NCBI GenBank assembly: GCA_030527545.1 | Contig: JAUNAP010000002.1 | Location: 124,001-188,000 of the forward strand | Length of the DNA stretch: 64,000 nucleotides | Source: Actinomycetaceae bacterium | Lineage (GTDB): Bacteria; Actinomycetota; Actinomycetes; Actinomycetales; Actinomycetaceae | Direction of reading: 5' to 3' | Shown here: in pieces, positions 42,884-51,626 of the stretch | How the letters are laid out: each line of letters opens with the position of its first letter | How positions within the stretch are numbered: the stretch's first letter is position 1 | Made by a program: the position numbers and the translations under genes | The notes under the pieces: generated by a model | What the model was told of the DNA's origin: nothing | Databases searched by the model: none | Seen by the model: only the letters and a program-made list of their open reading frames with translations

Positions 42884-43801
42884 ATGTCTGCTCTTGCGAG
42901 AAAATGTCTGCGGCTGACGTGTGCTGCGTCGCTTCTTAGCCTGCTTTGTTCTGCCCTTGTTGGGTGCGGAAATACGCAGGCCGAGGATGAGAGCTGGACA
43001 CCCCGGGAATCGCGTGTTCAACCGCACCTGTACATGAGCGAAGCGGACATCATCATGTATCCCGATCAAGCCGACACCGATGCCATCGCCGCTGCCTTAG
43101 AGGCCTTTGGTACGCGGTGCATGACGGAGCGCGGATTCGGCGGCGTCGCGTCTGCGGGACGAGACGTCGCCGCGGTCCAACGGGTGCACGAGGAAGCAGC
43201 GATCCGCGACGTCTACGGCTACGTGCCTCCCGAGGATGCTCCCAAACAAGGTGTGACGGCCCGCGGTTGGTACGAATCGATGACCCGTAACGACGACGCT
43301 GCGCCGTCGCCTGCCTATAAGGAGGCCCTCCACGGCCAAACCGTAAACGGGCATCCCACGCCTGACAGCTGCCAAGGGCAGGCTATCGCGCGTTTCCTCC
43401 CTCACTACGACAGGTTCCTGCAGATCAACAGTGAGATCGAGAAACTCAACTTGCAGGTCGAAAATGACAGTGCCTACAAGAAAGTGGAGGCCGACGCGAC
43501 GCAGCGCTGGGCCGCGTGCATGGCTCAGGCGGGATACAGCCAATTCAAGACGGTGGAGTCACTTTCTAGCCCCACCGGAGACGAAAACTCCAACGTCGGC
43601 TGGCCCGCACCCAACCCGGGCCCCGAGGAGGTTGCTGTCGCGCGCGCGTCGAGTACGTGCATGATAGACACGCGCTATCTCGAGGACGTGTCGCGTGCCA
43701 ATGCGCAGGCCGTCCACAGGCTCATCGCCAAGAAGCCCGGTCTCATCACCGAGTGGCAGAAGCTTCGTCGCGCACAGGTGGATGCCGTTGCTGGCCAGTA
43801 G
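42884..43801 (+). CDS. Cys-Met-motif lipoprotein (copy 2)
   Basis: 305 residues. Lipobox LVGC (Cys near residue 26), then SRVQPHLYMSEADIIMYPDQADT, CMTERGFGG, KQGVTARGWYE, a CQ-containing middle, CMAQAGYSQF, SSPTGDENSNVGWP, STCMIDTRYLE and the tail RANAQAVHRLIAKKPGLITEWQKLRRAQ. The pattern of cysteines and the tail match the lipoprotein at 39459. Here GC is normal for the genome, unlike copy 1. The start ATG 42884 is one codon inside a GTG; no strong ribosome site. It overlaps the next gene by 20 bases. Confidence 0.75.
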   Translation: MSALARKCLRLTCAASLLSLLCSALVGCGNTQAEDESWTPRESRVQPHLYMSEADIIMYPDQADTDAIAAALEAFGTRCMTERGFGGVASAGRDVAAVQRVHEEAAIRDVYGYVPPEDAPKQGVTARGWYESMTRNDDAAPSPAYKEALHGQTVNGHPTPDSCQGQAIARFLPHYDRFLQINSEIEKLNLQVENDSAYKKVEADATQRWAACMAQAGYSQFKTVESLSSPTGDENSNVGWPAPNPGPEEVAVARASSTCMIDTRYLEDVSRANAQAVHRLIAKKPGLITEWQKLRRAQVDAVAGQ

Positions 43802-44702
43802 GGATCGGCGCCCCCGACGGTATGCGGGCGTGCTCGTCTGCCTCCTCCTACCGGTTCTCGCGACGGGCTGTCACTCTCACACCGATCGACACAGCACAAC
43901 CGGCGTCACTTCTACGGCCGCAACCGATCTTGTGCTGTCGGACTACGACCGCGAATCGCTGCGCCTATCTGCCAACGTTGAGACCTCGCTCGAAGCGGTC
44001 AACAACGCGGGACGAGACTGCTTGCGGTCACGAGGTGTCGACGACACCATCGATGAGGTCCACCCGGGCCTAGGGGAGTATCTGACGTGGCCTGATGGGC
44101 GCGACGCCCTCAACAGGCGTTACCAATATGTCTCCGAGGAGATGGCCACTCGAGACGGCTTCGCGCCCCCGTCACTACGTGACACCGGCGACTACATTGG
44201 GCCACCTGAAGAAGAATGGACGCGGGCTGTCCTCGGTAGTGGAACTGAAAGCGAGCCCGCCCCTGGATCGTGCCTAGCGGAGATCTACGAGCGCTTCTCG
44301 CCCAACAAGAAACGTCTTGACGCTCTCAGCGCCACCATCGCCGACATCCTCGGTTCCGCCGAGTCGGCTAGCGAAGCGGCTGTGAGAGAGAAAGAACCCG
44401 TGTGGGCTGACTGCATGGCGAACAACGGCCTCGGACGGTACCGCACCATACGGTCAGTGACGACGCGTGACGGCGACGAAAATGGCGACGACCTGTGGCC
44501 CGGAAAGACCGCTGGCAACGACGAAAAGAACGTTGCCAGCGTGAGTGGACGCTGCATGATCGAAAGTGGCTATCTCCACGCCGTATCCGCGGCCGAGGCC
44601 ACCTCCGTCAATTCGTCCCTCAGGGAGCATCCACGCCTCCTCCACGAATGGGTGGGCCTCATGGGCGATCAGATCGATCGCGCCCTCAACGCCGGACGCT
44701 AG
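43782..44702 (+). CDS. Cys-Met-motif lipoprotein (copy 3, diverged)
   Basis: 306 residues. Lipobox LATGC (Cys near residue 30). More distant than the other two but with the same layout: CLRSRGVDD, CLAEIYERFSPNKKRLDALS, CMANNGLGRYRTIRSV, TRDGDENGDDLWPG, GRCMIESGYLHAV, and a tail SSLREHPRLLHEWVGLM. No I36-like partner of its own. It overlaps copy 2 and has AGGTGG right before its ATG, so the two are cotranscribed. Confidence 0.72.
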   Translation: MPLLASRDRRPRRYAGVLVCLLLPVLATGCHSHTDRHSTTGVTSTAATDLVLSDYDRESLRLSANVETSLEAVNNAGRDCLRSRGVDDTIDEVHPGLGEYLTWPDGRDALNRRYQYVSEEMATRDGFAPPSLRDTGDYIGPPEEEWTRAVLGSGTESEPAPGSCLAEIYERFSPNKKRLDALSATIADILGSAESASEAAVREKEPVWADCMANNGLGRYRTIRSVTTRDGDENGDDLWPGKTAGNDEKNVASVSGRCMIESGYLHAVSAAEATSVNSSLREHPRLLHEWVGLMGDQIDRALNAGR

Positions 44703-44709
44703 CGACTAG

Positions 44710-44745
44710 TTGCCAAGGCCACGAGACACCCCTAAGATCGAGGCC
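44710..44745 (+). promoter_or_regulatory. Promoter of the ABC-F gene
   Basis: TTGCCA (44710-44715), a 17-base spacer, TAAGAT (44733-44738). Expected transcription start is about 44745-44746, which coincides with the ATG of a three-codon ORF. Confidence 0.65.
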
Positions 44746-44757
44746 ATGAGGCTTTAA
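44746..44757 (+). CDS. Leaderless three-codon leader ORF (MRL)
   Basis: ATG AGG CTT TAA, encoding Met-Arg-Leu and a stop, placed right at the predicted transcript start. It precedes an ABC-F gene by 65 bases, and RNA stems follow it. Short leader ORFs that sense antibiotic-stalled ribosomes are known upstream of ABC-F resistance genes; that this one acts so is inference. Confidence 0.5.
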   Translation: MRL

Positions 44758-44818
44758 GAAACCGGTCAGCCGCGAGGTGAGGCACGCGCCCGCCGCGGAA
44801 CTACGTTCGAAGGTTTCT
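44757..44818 (+). promoter_or_regulatory. Nested leader stems, possible attenuator of the ABC-F gene
   Basis: AGAAACC (44757-44763), starting at the leader stop codon, is fully complementary to GGTTTCT (44812-44818) just before the ABC-F start. Inside it CCGCG (44770-44774) pairs with CGCGG (44794-44798). The outer stem covers the weak ribosome site AAGG. Confidence 0.5.
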
Positions 44819-44822
44819 CCTC

Positions 44823-46445
44823 ATGTCTCTCCACACACCCCTTGTCATCTCTGGACTCGCCGTCGGCTACCCCACACGCGACGTCTTCACCAATCTCTCG
44901 CTCACCGTCGCTCCCGGCCAGCCCACCGCCCTCATCGGCGACAACGGATGCGGCAAAACGACACTCCTTCAAGCCATCGCCGGGGTGGTCCAGCTGAGGT
45001 CCGGCACCATGAGCGCGCCCGGACGCATTGGTTATCTCGCCCAAGGAGCCCTCCCTCATGCCCGGGGCACGGTCAGCGACATCCTCGATCGCGCGATTGC
45101 CGACGATCGGGAGCTCGTCGAGGACTACAGCGCCGCCTGCGAAGCCCTAGCCGCAGACCCCAACGACGACGCAGCCGCCACCCGCATGGCCTCCCTCGCT
45201 GATGCCATCGACGCGCGAGACGCCTGGAACGCCCCCGACCGGCTCGCCCAACTCGCCACACTCCTGCGCGTCGACGAGGCAGCTCTCGGCAGGCCTCTCA
45301 CAGACACAGCCCTAGACACACTCTCGGGCGGACAGCGTGCCCGCCTCGCACTCGTCGCGCTCCTCGCCTCCCGTCCCGACGTCCTCCTCCTCGACGAACC
45401 CACCCTGCACCTCGACACCGCCGCGCAAGACGCACTCGCCGAGCATCTTCGCGACCACGAGGGCGTCGCACTCATCGCCAGCCACGACCGCGCCTTCCTC
45501 GACCGCACCTGCCGCACCTACGTCGACCTCGACCCGGCGCCACGGCAACGCAGCGAGGCCTCCAGCGACCCCGTCACCGTCTGGACCGGCACGTGGGAGG
45601 AGATCGTCGCCGCCAAGACCGCTCGTGACGACGCGTGGCGCACGACCTTCGCCCGTCAACGCGACACCCTCAACGCCTTGCGTGCCGCCGCCAACAAACC
45701 CTCCGAATCGAAGCACTACCGTGCCCACACTGAACAGGGGATGGCGCAGAAATTCTTTGCTGACCGCCACGCCACGGCACGAACGCGAGCCTGGGATCGC
45801 AAAGCCAAGAGAGTCGAAGAAGAGGCCGCACGCGAGATCCTCAAGCCACCGCCCGCCCTGCGCCTCGACGACTCCCCCGCACCCGCACGAGGAGTGGGAC
45901 TCACGCTACGCGGCGTCGCCGTTAGCGGCCGCCTTGCCCCCGTCACCCTCGACCTCGCCTCCGGCGAGCACCTACTCGTTGACGGCCCCAACGGAAGCGG
46001 CAAGACGACACTGCTGTCGGTACTCGCCGGCCAACTGGCCCCGAGCGAGGGCCACGCGGCACTACCCGACGCCCGCGACGTGGCGTGGGCCCGGCAATTT
46101 CCGCTCGCCGACCCCGACATCGCCTGGCTCACCGGAGGCGAGTATCTCGCGCGAGAAGGGCACACAGATTCCCTCCCCGCCGGACTCGTCACCGGTAGGG
46201 TCGCGCACACCCCGATCAGGCAGATGTCGGGCGGAGAACGCGCCCGCGTTGCCCTCGCCGCGGCTCTCGCCCAAGCCCCCGGGCTCTTGCTGCTCGACGA
46301 ACCGGGCAACGCCATTGCGCCCGTGCTGCTGACCGCCCTCGAGGACTCACTGCGCACATGGCCGGGAACCATCGTGTGGGTCAGTCACGACGCCTACCTG
46401 CGCAAACGCTGGTGGGGGAGGACCCTGGAACTGAGCGAGGCGTGA
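44823..46445 (+). CDS. ABC-F ATPase, ribosome-protection type candidate
   Basis: 540 residues with two ATPase domains and no membrane segments. First domain: GDNGCGKTTLLQ, LSGGQRARLALVALLA, VLLLDEPTLHLD. Second: DGPNGSGKTTLLS, MSGGERARVALAAALA, LLLLDEPGNAI. A charged linker of about 100 residues (TFARQRDTLNALRA...ARTRAWDRKAKRVEEEA) joins them. ABC-F proteins act on the ribosome; a subset frees it from antibiotics. The size, the gene's own promoter and the short leader ORF favour a resistance-type role. In other genomes close relatives are also simply called Uup- or duplicated-ATPase proteins. Confidence 0.85.
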   Translation: MSLHTPLVISGLAVGYPTRDVFTNLSLTVAPGQPTALIGDNGCGKTTLLQAIAGVVQLRSGTMSAPGRIGYLAQGALPHARGTVSDILDRAIADDRELVEDYSAACEALAADPNDDAAATRMASLADAIDARDAWNAPDRLAQLATLLRVDEAALGRPLTDTALDTLSGGQRARLALVALLASRPDVLLLDEPTLHLDTAAQDALAEHLRDHEGVALIASHDRAFLDRTCRTYVDLDPAPRQRSEASSDPVTVWTGTWEEIVAAKTARDDAWRTTFARQRDTLNALRAAANKPSESKHYRAHTEQGMAQKFFADRHATARTRAWDRKAKRVEEEAAREILKPPPALRLDDSPAPARGVGLTLRGVAVSGRLAPVTLDLASGEHLLVDGPNGSGKTTLLSVLAGQLAPSEGHAALPDARDVAWARQFPLADPDIAWLTGGEYLAREGHTDSLPAGLVTGRVAHTPIRQMSGGERARVALAAALAQAPGLLLLDEPGNAIAPVLLTALEDSLRTWPGTIVWVSHDAYLRKRWWGRTLELSEA

Positions 46446-46465
46446 ACCCCGCTACGCTTGGGACC

Positions 46466-47782
46466 ATGAGCTACACCGTCCACGAACACCGCGTCACCGT
46501 GCCCCTCGATCATCACGCGCACACGCGGACAGCCGCCAAGGCCCTCGGCCTGCCCGAGACCATCACGGTGTTTGCCCGCGAAATCGTTCCCCCCGGCGGA
46601 GAAAACCTCCCCTGCCTCCTCTACCTCCAGGGCGGGCCCGGGTGCCCGGCACCTAGGCCCGGCACCGCGGCCCCCGCCTGGCTGGACGTGGCCCTGCGTC
46701 ACTACCGCGTCATCCTCCTCGACCAGCGCGGCACCGGCTGCTCCACCCCCGTCGACACGTCCACGCTGAGCCTCCTCCCCGACGAAACCGCCCGGGCCCG
46801 CCTCCTCTCGCTGCTGCGCGCCGACCAGATCGTCGCCGACGCCGAGGCCGTACGTGCCGTCGTGTCGCACGGTCGACCGTGGGCGAGCCTCGGACAATCC
46901 TTCGGCGGCTTCATCACCCTCGCCTACCTGTCGCGCCACCCCGAAGGCCTCGAACGCTGCTTCATCACCGGCGGCCTGCCCGGGCTCACCGACATCGACA
47001 CGATCTATCGGGAAACGTACCGGCTCACCGCCACCCGCTGCCGCACGGTCTACCGCGAGAACCCCCGCTTCTCCGCGTGGGTCCGTGAGATCGCCGCCCA
47101 CCTGGCGCGCGAGGAAGAACGGCTTCCAGACGGGTCCCTCCTCACGCCTCAACGCTTCCGCCACATCGGCATCGGCCTGGGAACCACCTCGGGCACCGCG
47201 CAGCTCCTCGAGTGCGCCGCCGAGGAGCCCTTCATCGAATTCGCCGGCGGGAAGAAACTCACGCAACGCTGCCTCGCCGAGTTGTGGAAGCAACTCTCCT
47301 ACGCCGAAACGCCACTGTACGCGGCACTCCACGAGACGATATATGCAGCTGCAACCCCCGACCTTGCCGGGAAGGCGACCGCGTGGGCGGCCTACCGTCT
47401 CCTCAGCGAGGTCGACGAGGGATTCGCCTGCGAAGCCGATCCGAGCGACGGCGAGTATCTCCTCTATGGCGAACACATGATGCCTACCTTGTTCCTCGAC
47501 GACCCCGCCCTCCAGCCCTTCGCCGGCGCCGCCCAGCAGCTCGCCGAACGCGCAGACTGGCCGGTTCTCTACGACGTCGCGGCGCTGGCTGACATTGGTG
47601 CCGATGTGCCAATCCACGCGTGCGCCTACGAGGAAGATATGTTCGTTCCGTTCGCGCTTTCACGCGAGACAGCGAACCACCTTGGCGCCGACGTGACGAT
47701 ATCGAAGCTCCTCCACGACGGTCTGCGTCAGGCGGGATCGGGAGTCCTCGAGGGCCTCTTCGCCCGGGCGGGAATCGAGTAG
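46466..47782 (+). CDS. Proline iminopeptidase-like alpha/beta hydrolase (S33)
   Basis: 438 residues, cytoplasmic, fits peptidases that remove N-terminal proline. Seen: LLYLQGGPGCPAPRPG (oxyanion GGPG), RVILLDQRGTGCSTPV, and the nucleophile elbow ASLGQSFGGFITLAYLSRHP. ATG 46466 is preferred because the homologous part begins at SYTVHEHRVTVPLDH. It is 20 bases after the ABC-F gene and likely shares its transcript. Confidence 0.88.
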   Translation: MSYTVHEHRVTVPLDHHAHTRTAAKALGLPETITVFAREIVPPGGENLPCLLYLQGGPGCPAPRPGTAAPAWLDVALRHYRVILLDQRGTGCSTPVDTSTLSLLPDETARARLLSLLRADQIVADAEAVRAVVSHGRPWASLGQSFGGFITLAYLSRHPEGLERCFITGGLPGLTDIDTIYRETYRLTATRCRTVYRENPRFSAWVREIAAHLAREEERLPDGSLLTPQRFRHIGIGLGTTSGTAQLLECAAEEPFIEFAGGKKLTQRCLAELWKQLSYAETPLYAALHETIYAAATPDLAGKATAWAAYRLLSEVDEGFACEADPSDGEYLLYGEHMMPTLFLDDPALQPFAGAAQQLAERADWPVLYDVAALADIGADVPIHACAYEEDMFVPFALSRETANHLGADVTISKLLHDGLRQAGSGVLEGLFARAGIE

Positions 47783-48073
47783 ACACAGGGACGATCGAAT
47801 TGCCACATTCCGGCAAAACAGGTATTTTTGAACATGTGGTCAGGGTGGCGTGGAACGGGGCTAGACCCGCTCTGATAGTGAAAAACTCCGGCGAAAACCT
47901 GAGAAAATGCTGAACGCATCCCTGTTCCTTCTGGGAGTTTGTGCATTATTTTCCATCCGGTAGGGTTTCGGCACGAGTGTGCTGACAGACAGTCATATGC
48001 TCGTTTTGTCCCTGAAACTCAAAGGCCCGAGAGCTCACGGCGGAGTGAGCCAGGGCGATGGAAGGTGGAGACT
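47783..48073 (+). other. Intergenic region before the lipase array
   Basis: 291 bases without a supported gene. TTGTGC (47939-47944) with TAGGGT (47961-47966) at a 16-base spacing is a possible promoter, giving a leader of about 100 bases for the first lipase gene. A small GCC...GGC hairpin near 47803-47818 followed by TATTTTT could end the preceding transcript. Confidence 0.4.
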
Positions 48074-49444
48074 ATGGGAATCGCTAGAAGGTGGCGTTTG
48101 GCAGTCGCACCACTCGCTGTCATTGCATTGAGCGGGACTCTGTGCGCGGGAAGCCTCTCGTCCTACGCGGACGACCAGCCCACGCAGCCCGCTGCCGCAA
48201 CTGAAGAATCTCCGGCAACCGAGACGACAACCCCGACGCAGCCGGCCCCCACCGAGGGCGACACCGACGCGTCAGAAGCCGTCGAGCCGGCCCCCGAGCC
48301 AGCCGAGGAGTCCTCCCCGACGGGCGCATGCGCAGATCTCGTCACGACCCCCGATATCCTTGCAACCGACCGCACTCCCGACGGCGGCCCCATCCAATTC
48401 ACCCCGTCTCCCTCAGGCAAGATCACCCCGGTCATCTTCGTTCACGGTTGGGTTTCATGGGTCACCCACGACGAAGAGCGCACCGGCTACTTCTCTCACT
48501 ACATCAACAAGACCGCTAACGGGCACGCCGGTATCGTCTTGTCGCACGACAAGGAGCGCACCTCCCTTATCGGTCTCATCCAACAGATCCCCGGCGTGGC
48601 GCCCTACCTCTTCGACTACTCGAAGGTCGCCTCGCGCTGGGTCACCGACCCCGAGATCGGACCCAAACTCGGCCGCGCCGTAACCTGCCTGGCCAAGCAC
48701 TACGGTGTCAAGCCGGTCATCGTCGCCCACTCGATGGGCGGCAACGCCACCCGCGAGGCGCTCGCCCAGCGAGACGGCGAAGGTGGGCTCGTCGGCGACC
48801 ACGTCTCGCGCGTCATCACCTTCGGCACGCCCAACACCGGTTCAGACAACGCCGCTTTGCTGGGCAAGATCATTGACGGCGCCGGCAAACCGCTGCTGCT
48901 TGGAGCCCCCGCACGCCTCGTCAAGCACATGCTGGAAAAGTGCGGCGAGGGTATGGACGCCGAAGGCAAGCCCTGTCTCGGCAACCCCGTCATCGACGCC
49001 TTCTACTCCCAGGGCGGCAAGGCTCTGCGCACCGGTTCACCCGAGATGAAGGTCCTGCCGGCGTGGCCGAAGAACGTCCACGTGACCGCGTTGGCCGGCG
49101 ATATCCAGCTTGGAGGCATCTCGATGTTCGGGTGGGACTCCAAGCGCGCCATCGACCTCGGCGACATGCTCGTTTCCGAGGAGTCGGCACTCGCCGGATC
49201 CACAGACAACAACGTCGTGCGCTGCGAATACGGCATCGTGTCGACCCACTCCGTTTCCGATGGAATCAAGCTCATCGGGGGCCTCATCAAGGGCACCGAC
49301 CGTCCCGCGACGCTCGCTTCCACCCCCTGCTGGCACGAGGCGCTGCTGCGCGAGACCACCCAAACGGGAATCGCCCGTGACATCATCACGGCTTACGCGA
49401 CGCAGCCCGTCGCTGATTCCCAAACGGCAGCCGAGACCCATTAG
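48074..49444 (+). CDS. Secreted lipase-like alpha/beta hydrolase (paralogue 1)
   Basis: 456 residues. Signal peptide (about 1-35), then a Pro/Thr/Glu-rich stretch (about 36-85), then an alpha/beta hydrolase of the lipase/esterase kind. Seen: TPVIFVHGWVSWVTHDEE (oxyanion HGW), LFDYSKVASRWVTDPEIG, and the nucleophile elbow VIVAHSMGGNATREAL, followed by VITFGTPNTGS. Later TALAGDIQLGGISMFGWDSKRAIDLGDMLV recurs in both paralogues. Two cysteines (GEGMDAEGKPC, VRCEYGI) may form a disulfide. Substrate unknown; lipid or ester substrates outside the cell are likely. Confidence 0.82.
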   Translation: MGIARRWRLAVAPLAVIALSGTLCAGSLSSYADDQPTQPAAATEESPATETTTPTQPAPTEGDTDASEAVEPAPEPAEESSPTGACADLVTTPDILATDRTPDGGPIQFTPSPSGKITPVIFVHGWVSWVTHDEERTGYFSHYINKTANGHAGIVLSHDKERTSLIGLIQQIPGVAPYLFDYSKVASRWVTDPEIGPKLGRAVTCLAKHYGVKPVIVAHSMGGNATREALAQRDGEGGLVGDHVSRVITFGTPNTGSDNAALLGKIIDGAGKPLLLGAPARLVKHMLEKCGEGMDAEGKPCLGNPVIDAFYSQGGKALRTGSPEMKVLPAWPKNVHVTALAGDIQLGGISMFGWDSKRAIDLGDMLVSEESALAGSTDNNVVRCEYGIVSTHSVSDGIKLIGGLIKGTDRPATLASTPCWHEALLRETTQTGIARDIITAYATQPVADSQTAAETH

Positions 49445-49460
49445 CAGGTAAGGACGAAGC

Positions 49461-50024
49461 ATGAGTAACGACCGCCCCGTCACGACGACACCTAAGAAAC
49501 CCCGCGGCAAGCACGTAGGCCTCATCATGGGGGCACTCCTCGCTCTCGTCGCGGCGGTGGTGGTCGTTGCTCTCCTGCTGTGGCCCCACACCGACGGAAA
49601 GGAGGCCGACGCGCACAAGCAGTCGGCGCCGACGACGAGTGCCCCGGCCGAGGCGACAACGACGCCCTCGGCAAACGAGGCCCAAACGGCGCCGGCATCC
49701 GAAGACGTCCCCCAGGCCGACCGTGCACAAGCGACGCGGGTGCTCGAAGAGGCGCCCTCTCACTTTGAAGCCCACGTCGCGCAGGGCGCCCAGGAACACT
49801 ACGGCTACACCGACCCCAAGCAGGTCATGCCCGAAGGCACCAAGCTGGACGTCGACGAGTCCACGTGGACGAAGGTCGACGACAACACCGTCATGGTCAA
49901 GGTGACACTGACCCGCCCCGGTGAAGCCCCGACGCCCTACGCGGCCATCATGGCCCGCCAAGACGCGTCACAGCCATGGAAGATCGTGGGCACCCTCGAC
50001 TGGCACGAAGACACGGCCCAGTAA
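49461..50024 (+). CDS. Membrane-anchored protein between lipase genes
   Basis: 187 residues, not recognised. A basic N-terminus (KKPRGKH), one membrane helix (VGLIMGALLALVAAVVVVALLLW), an Ala/Thr/Pro/Glu-rich linker (about 50-95), and a small external domain (about 96-187) with THYGYTDPKQ-like, VDESTWTKVDDNTVMVKVTL, resembling DUF4878/NTF2-type folds that is not certain. It lies 16 bases after lipase 1 and 30 before lipase 2, so it belongs to the same transcript and may hold or assist the lipases at the cell surface. Confidence 0.72.
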   Translation: MSNDRPVTTTPKKPRGKHVGLIMGALLALVAAVVVVALLLWPHTDGKEADAHKQSAPTTSAPAEATTTPSANEAQTAPASEDVPQADRAQATRVLEEAPSHFEAHVAQGAQEHYGYTDPKQVMPEGTKLDVDESTWTKVDDNTVMVKVTLTRPGEAPTPYAAIMARQDASQPWKIVGTLDWHEDTAQ

Positions 50025-50054
50025 GAAACCCAAACACAAAGAAGTGGAGTAAAC

Positions 50055-51521
50055 ATGCGTCTCACACGCATCGGACGGTCGATTGCGGCGGTCGCATCGC
50101 TCGCGCTCGCGGGGTCCATCGGCGTGGCGTTCATCCCGAACGCGCTCGCTGAGGACGCCACGACCGAGGCGTTCCCCGCCAATGTCTGCACCGATTTCGT
50201 CACCCCGACCCATGTCATCGAGGGTGACCGCACCGCCGACGGCAAGGACATCACGCCGCAGCCCGCCGCAGACGGCTCGGCCACGCCCGTCATCCTCGTC
50301 CACGGATGGACGGCACACGGGAAGCACATCAACCACAACCCGCACCAGGGCTCGTCTCAGTACTCGCTCTACGTCGATCGAGTCGCCGACGGGTCGAAGG
50401 GCTACACGCTGCCAAAGGAGCAGGTCAGCTCGTCCTTCATTGGCATGCTTCAGCAGATTCCCGGCGCCGCGGTCTACATGTTCGACTACGAGGCCGTCAA
50501 CACCCACTGGGTGACGGACCCGCAGATCGGTAAGAAACTCGCTAACGGTATCGAGTGCCTCACGAAGCACTACGGCAAGAAGGCCGTCGTCGTTGGACAC
50601 TCGATGGGTGGCCTGGCCGCACGCGCCGCCATGGCCGAGCGTGATTCGCAGGGCAAGGACGTCTCTGCGCGCGTTGCCCACCTCGTCACCTTCGGCACGC
50701 CTAACGAGGGCACGGCCCTCTTCCAGCTTGCCTACGACCTTGTTGACGCCTCGCTGTGGGTTCCCGGGGTCAACATCGCGACGGGCCTGACGAAGGTCAT
50801 CCTCAAGAAGTGTTCGGAGATGGCTGACAAGACCGGCCAGTTCTGCTTCGGTATGGGTGGCCCGCCGGATGCCATGTACACGGAGGGTGCTCGCGCGATG
50901 CTGCCCGATTCGGCGGCGCTGCAGGCCCTGCCGAAGGTACCGGATTCGGTGCCCTACACGGCACTGGCCGGTGACATCCAGCTCGGCGGCTACTCGATGT
51001 TTGGGTTCAACTCCAAGCGCCTCATCGACATGGGCGACTTCGCGGTCCCGCTCGATTCTGCGATCGCCGGAGCCGACGAACACCAGGTGTCGACCTGCGA
51101 GTATGGCATCGCCGCCATCGCTTCGGGCAAGCACCGCATCGGCATCAAGGACTGGGTCCAGGGCCACCGCACGACCCACATTCTCACGCCGCTGGATCTG
51201 AGCCGTGAGATGGCGACGCCGTGCTACCACAACAACCTCATGAGCGAGGTCAACCTCGTCACGAAGGCGATCGCGACGATCAAGTCCGTCGTCGATCATC
51301 CGGTTGCGCTCGATGGTGCAGCCAGCGAAATCGCTCCTGACGAGGAGGTCACCCCGACGGAGGGCACCGAGACGACGCCGAGCGAACCGGCGCCTTCGAC
51401 GAAGCCTGCCGAGGAGGGCGAGACGACGTCTGACACGACCGAGGAGGGCCCCGCGGCCCATACCGAAGGTTCCGTTTCGGTCGTCCCAGGTGAGGTCACT
51501 CACGACAAAGACGCGGCGTAA
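50055..51521 (+). CDS. Secreted lipase-like alpha/beta hydrolase (paralogue 2)
   Basis: 488 residues. Signal peptide (about 1-32, ending NALAEDA), hydrolase domain (about 40-420) and a Pro/Thr/Glu-rich tail of about 60 residues. Seen: TPVILVHGWTAHGKHINH, the nucleophile elbow VVVGHSMGGLAARAAM, HLVTFGTPNEGTALFQ, TALAGDIQLGGYSMFGFNSKRLIDMGDF. It is closest to paralogue 3 (shared YVDRVADG, FDYEAVNTHWV, WVPGVNI, NNLMSEV). GTGGAG precedes the ATG. The disordered tail may span the cell wall, though no sorting signal is seen. Confidence 0.82.
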   Translation: MRLTRIGRSIAAVASLALAGSIGVAFIPNALAEDATTEAFPANVCTDFVTPTHVIEGDRTADGKDITPQPAADGSATPVILVHGWTAHGKHINHNPHQGSSQYSLYVDRVADGSKGYTLPKEQVSSSFIGMLQQIPGAAVYMFDYEAVNTHWVTDPQIGKKLANGIECLTKHYGKKAVVVGHSMGGLAARAAMAERDSQGKDVSARVAHLVTFGTPNEGTALFQLAYDLVDASLWVPGVNIATGLTKVILKKCSEMADKTGQFCFGMGGPPDAMYTEGARAMLPDSAALQALPKVPDSVPYTALAGDIQLGGYSMFGFNSKRLIDMGDFAVPLDSAIAGADEHQVSTCEYGIAAIASGKHRIGIKDWVQGHRTTHILTPLDLSREMATPCYHNNLMSEVNLVTKAIATIKSVVDHPVALDGAASEIAPDEEVTPTEGTETTPSEPAPSTKPAEEGETTSDTTEEGPAAHTEGSVSVVPGEVTHDKDAA

Positions 51522-51545
51522 TACGTCGTTTGCATCAGGGGGAAA

Positions 51546-51576
51546 CGGCAGCGGGGTCACTATGGCCCCGCTGCCG
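51546..51576 (+). terminator. Hairpin between lipase genes 2 and 3
   Basis: CGGCAGCGGGG (51546-51556) pairs perfectly with CCCCGCTGCCG (51566-51576); no T-run follows. Confidence 0.6.
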
Positions 51577-51626
51577 CCCTTGCCACCCCCACACCCCCGA
51601 AGGCATCTTCAATAGAAAGCGCAACG

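Noticed and set aside
46394..47617. Long minus-strand frame opposite the iminopeptidase gene
   Set aside because: Shadow frame; the plus-strand protein has clear catalytic motifs.
49968..51560. 530-codon minus-strand frame opposite lipase 2
   Set aside because: Shadow frame rich in Arg and Asp; lipase 2 has a signal peptide and catalytic motifs in the same stretch.
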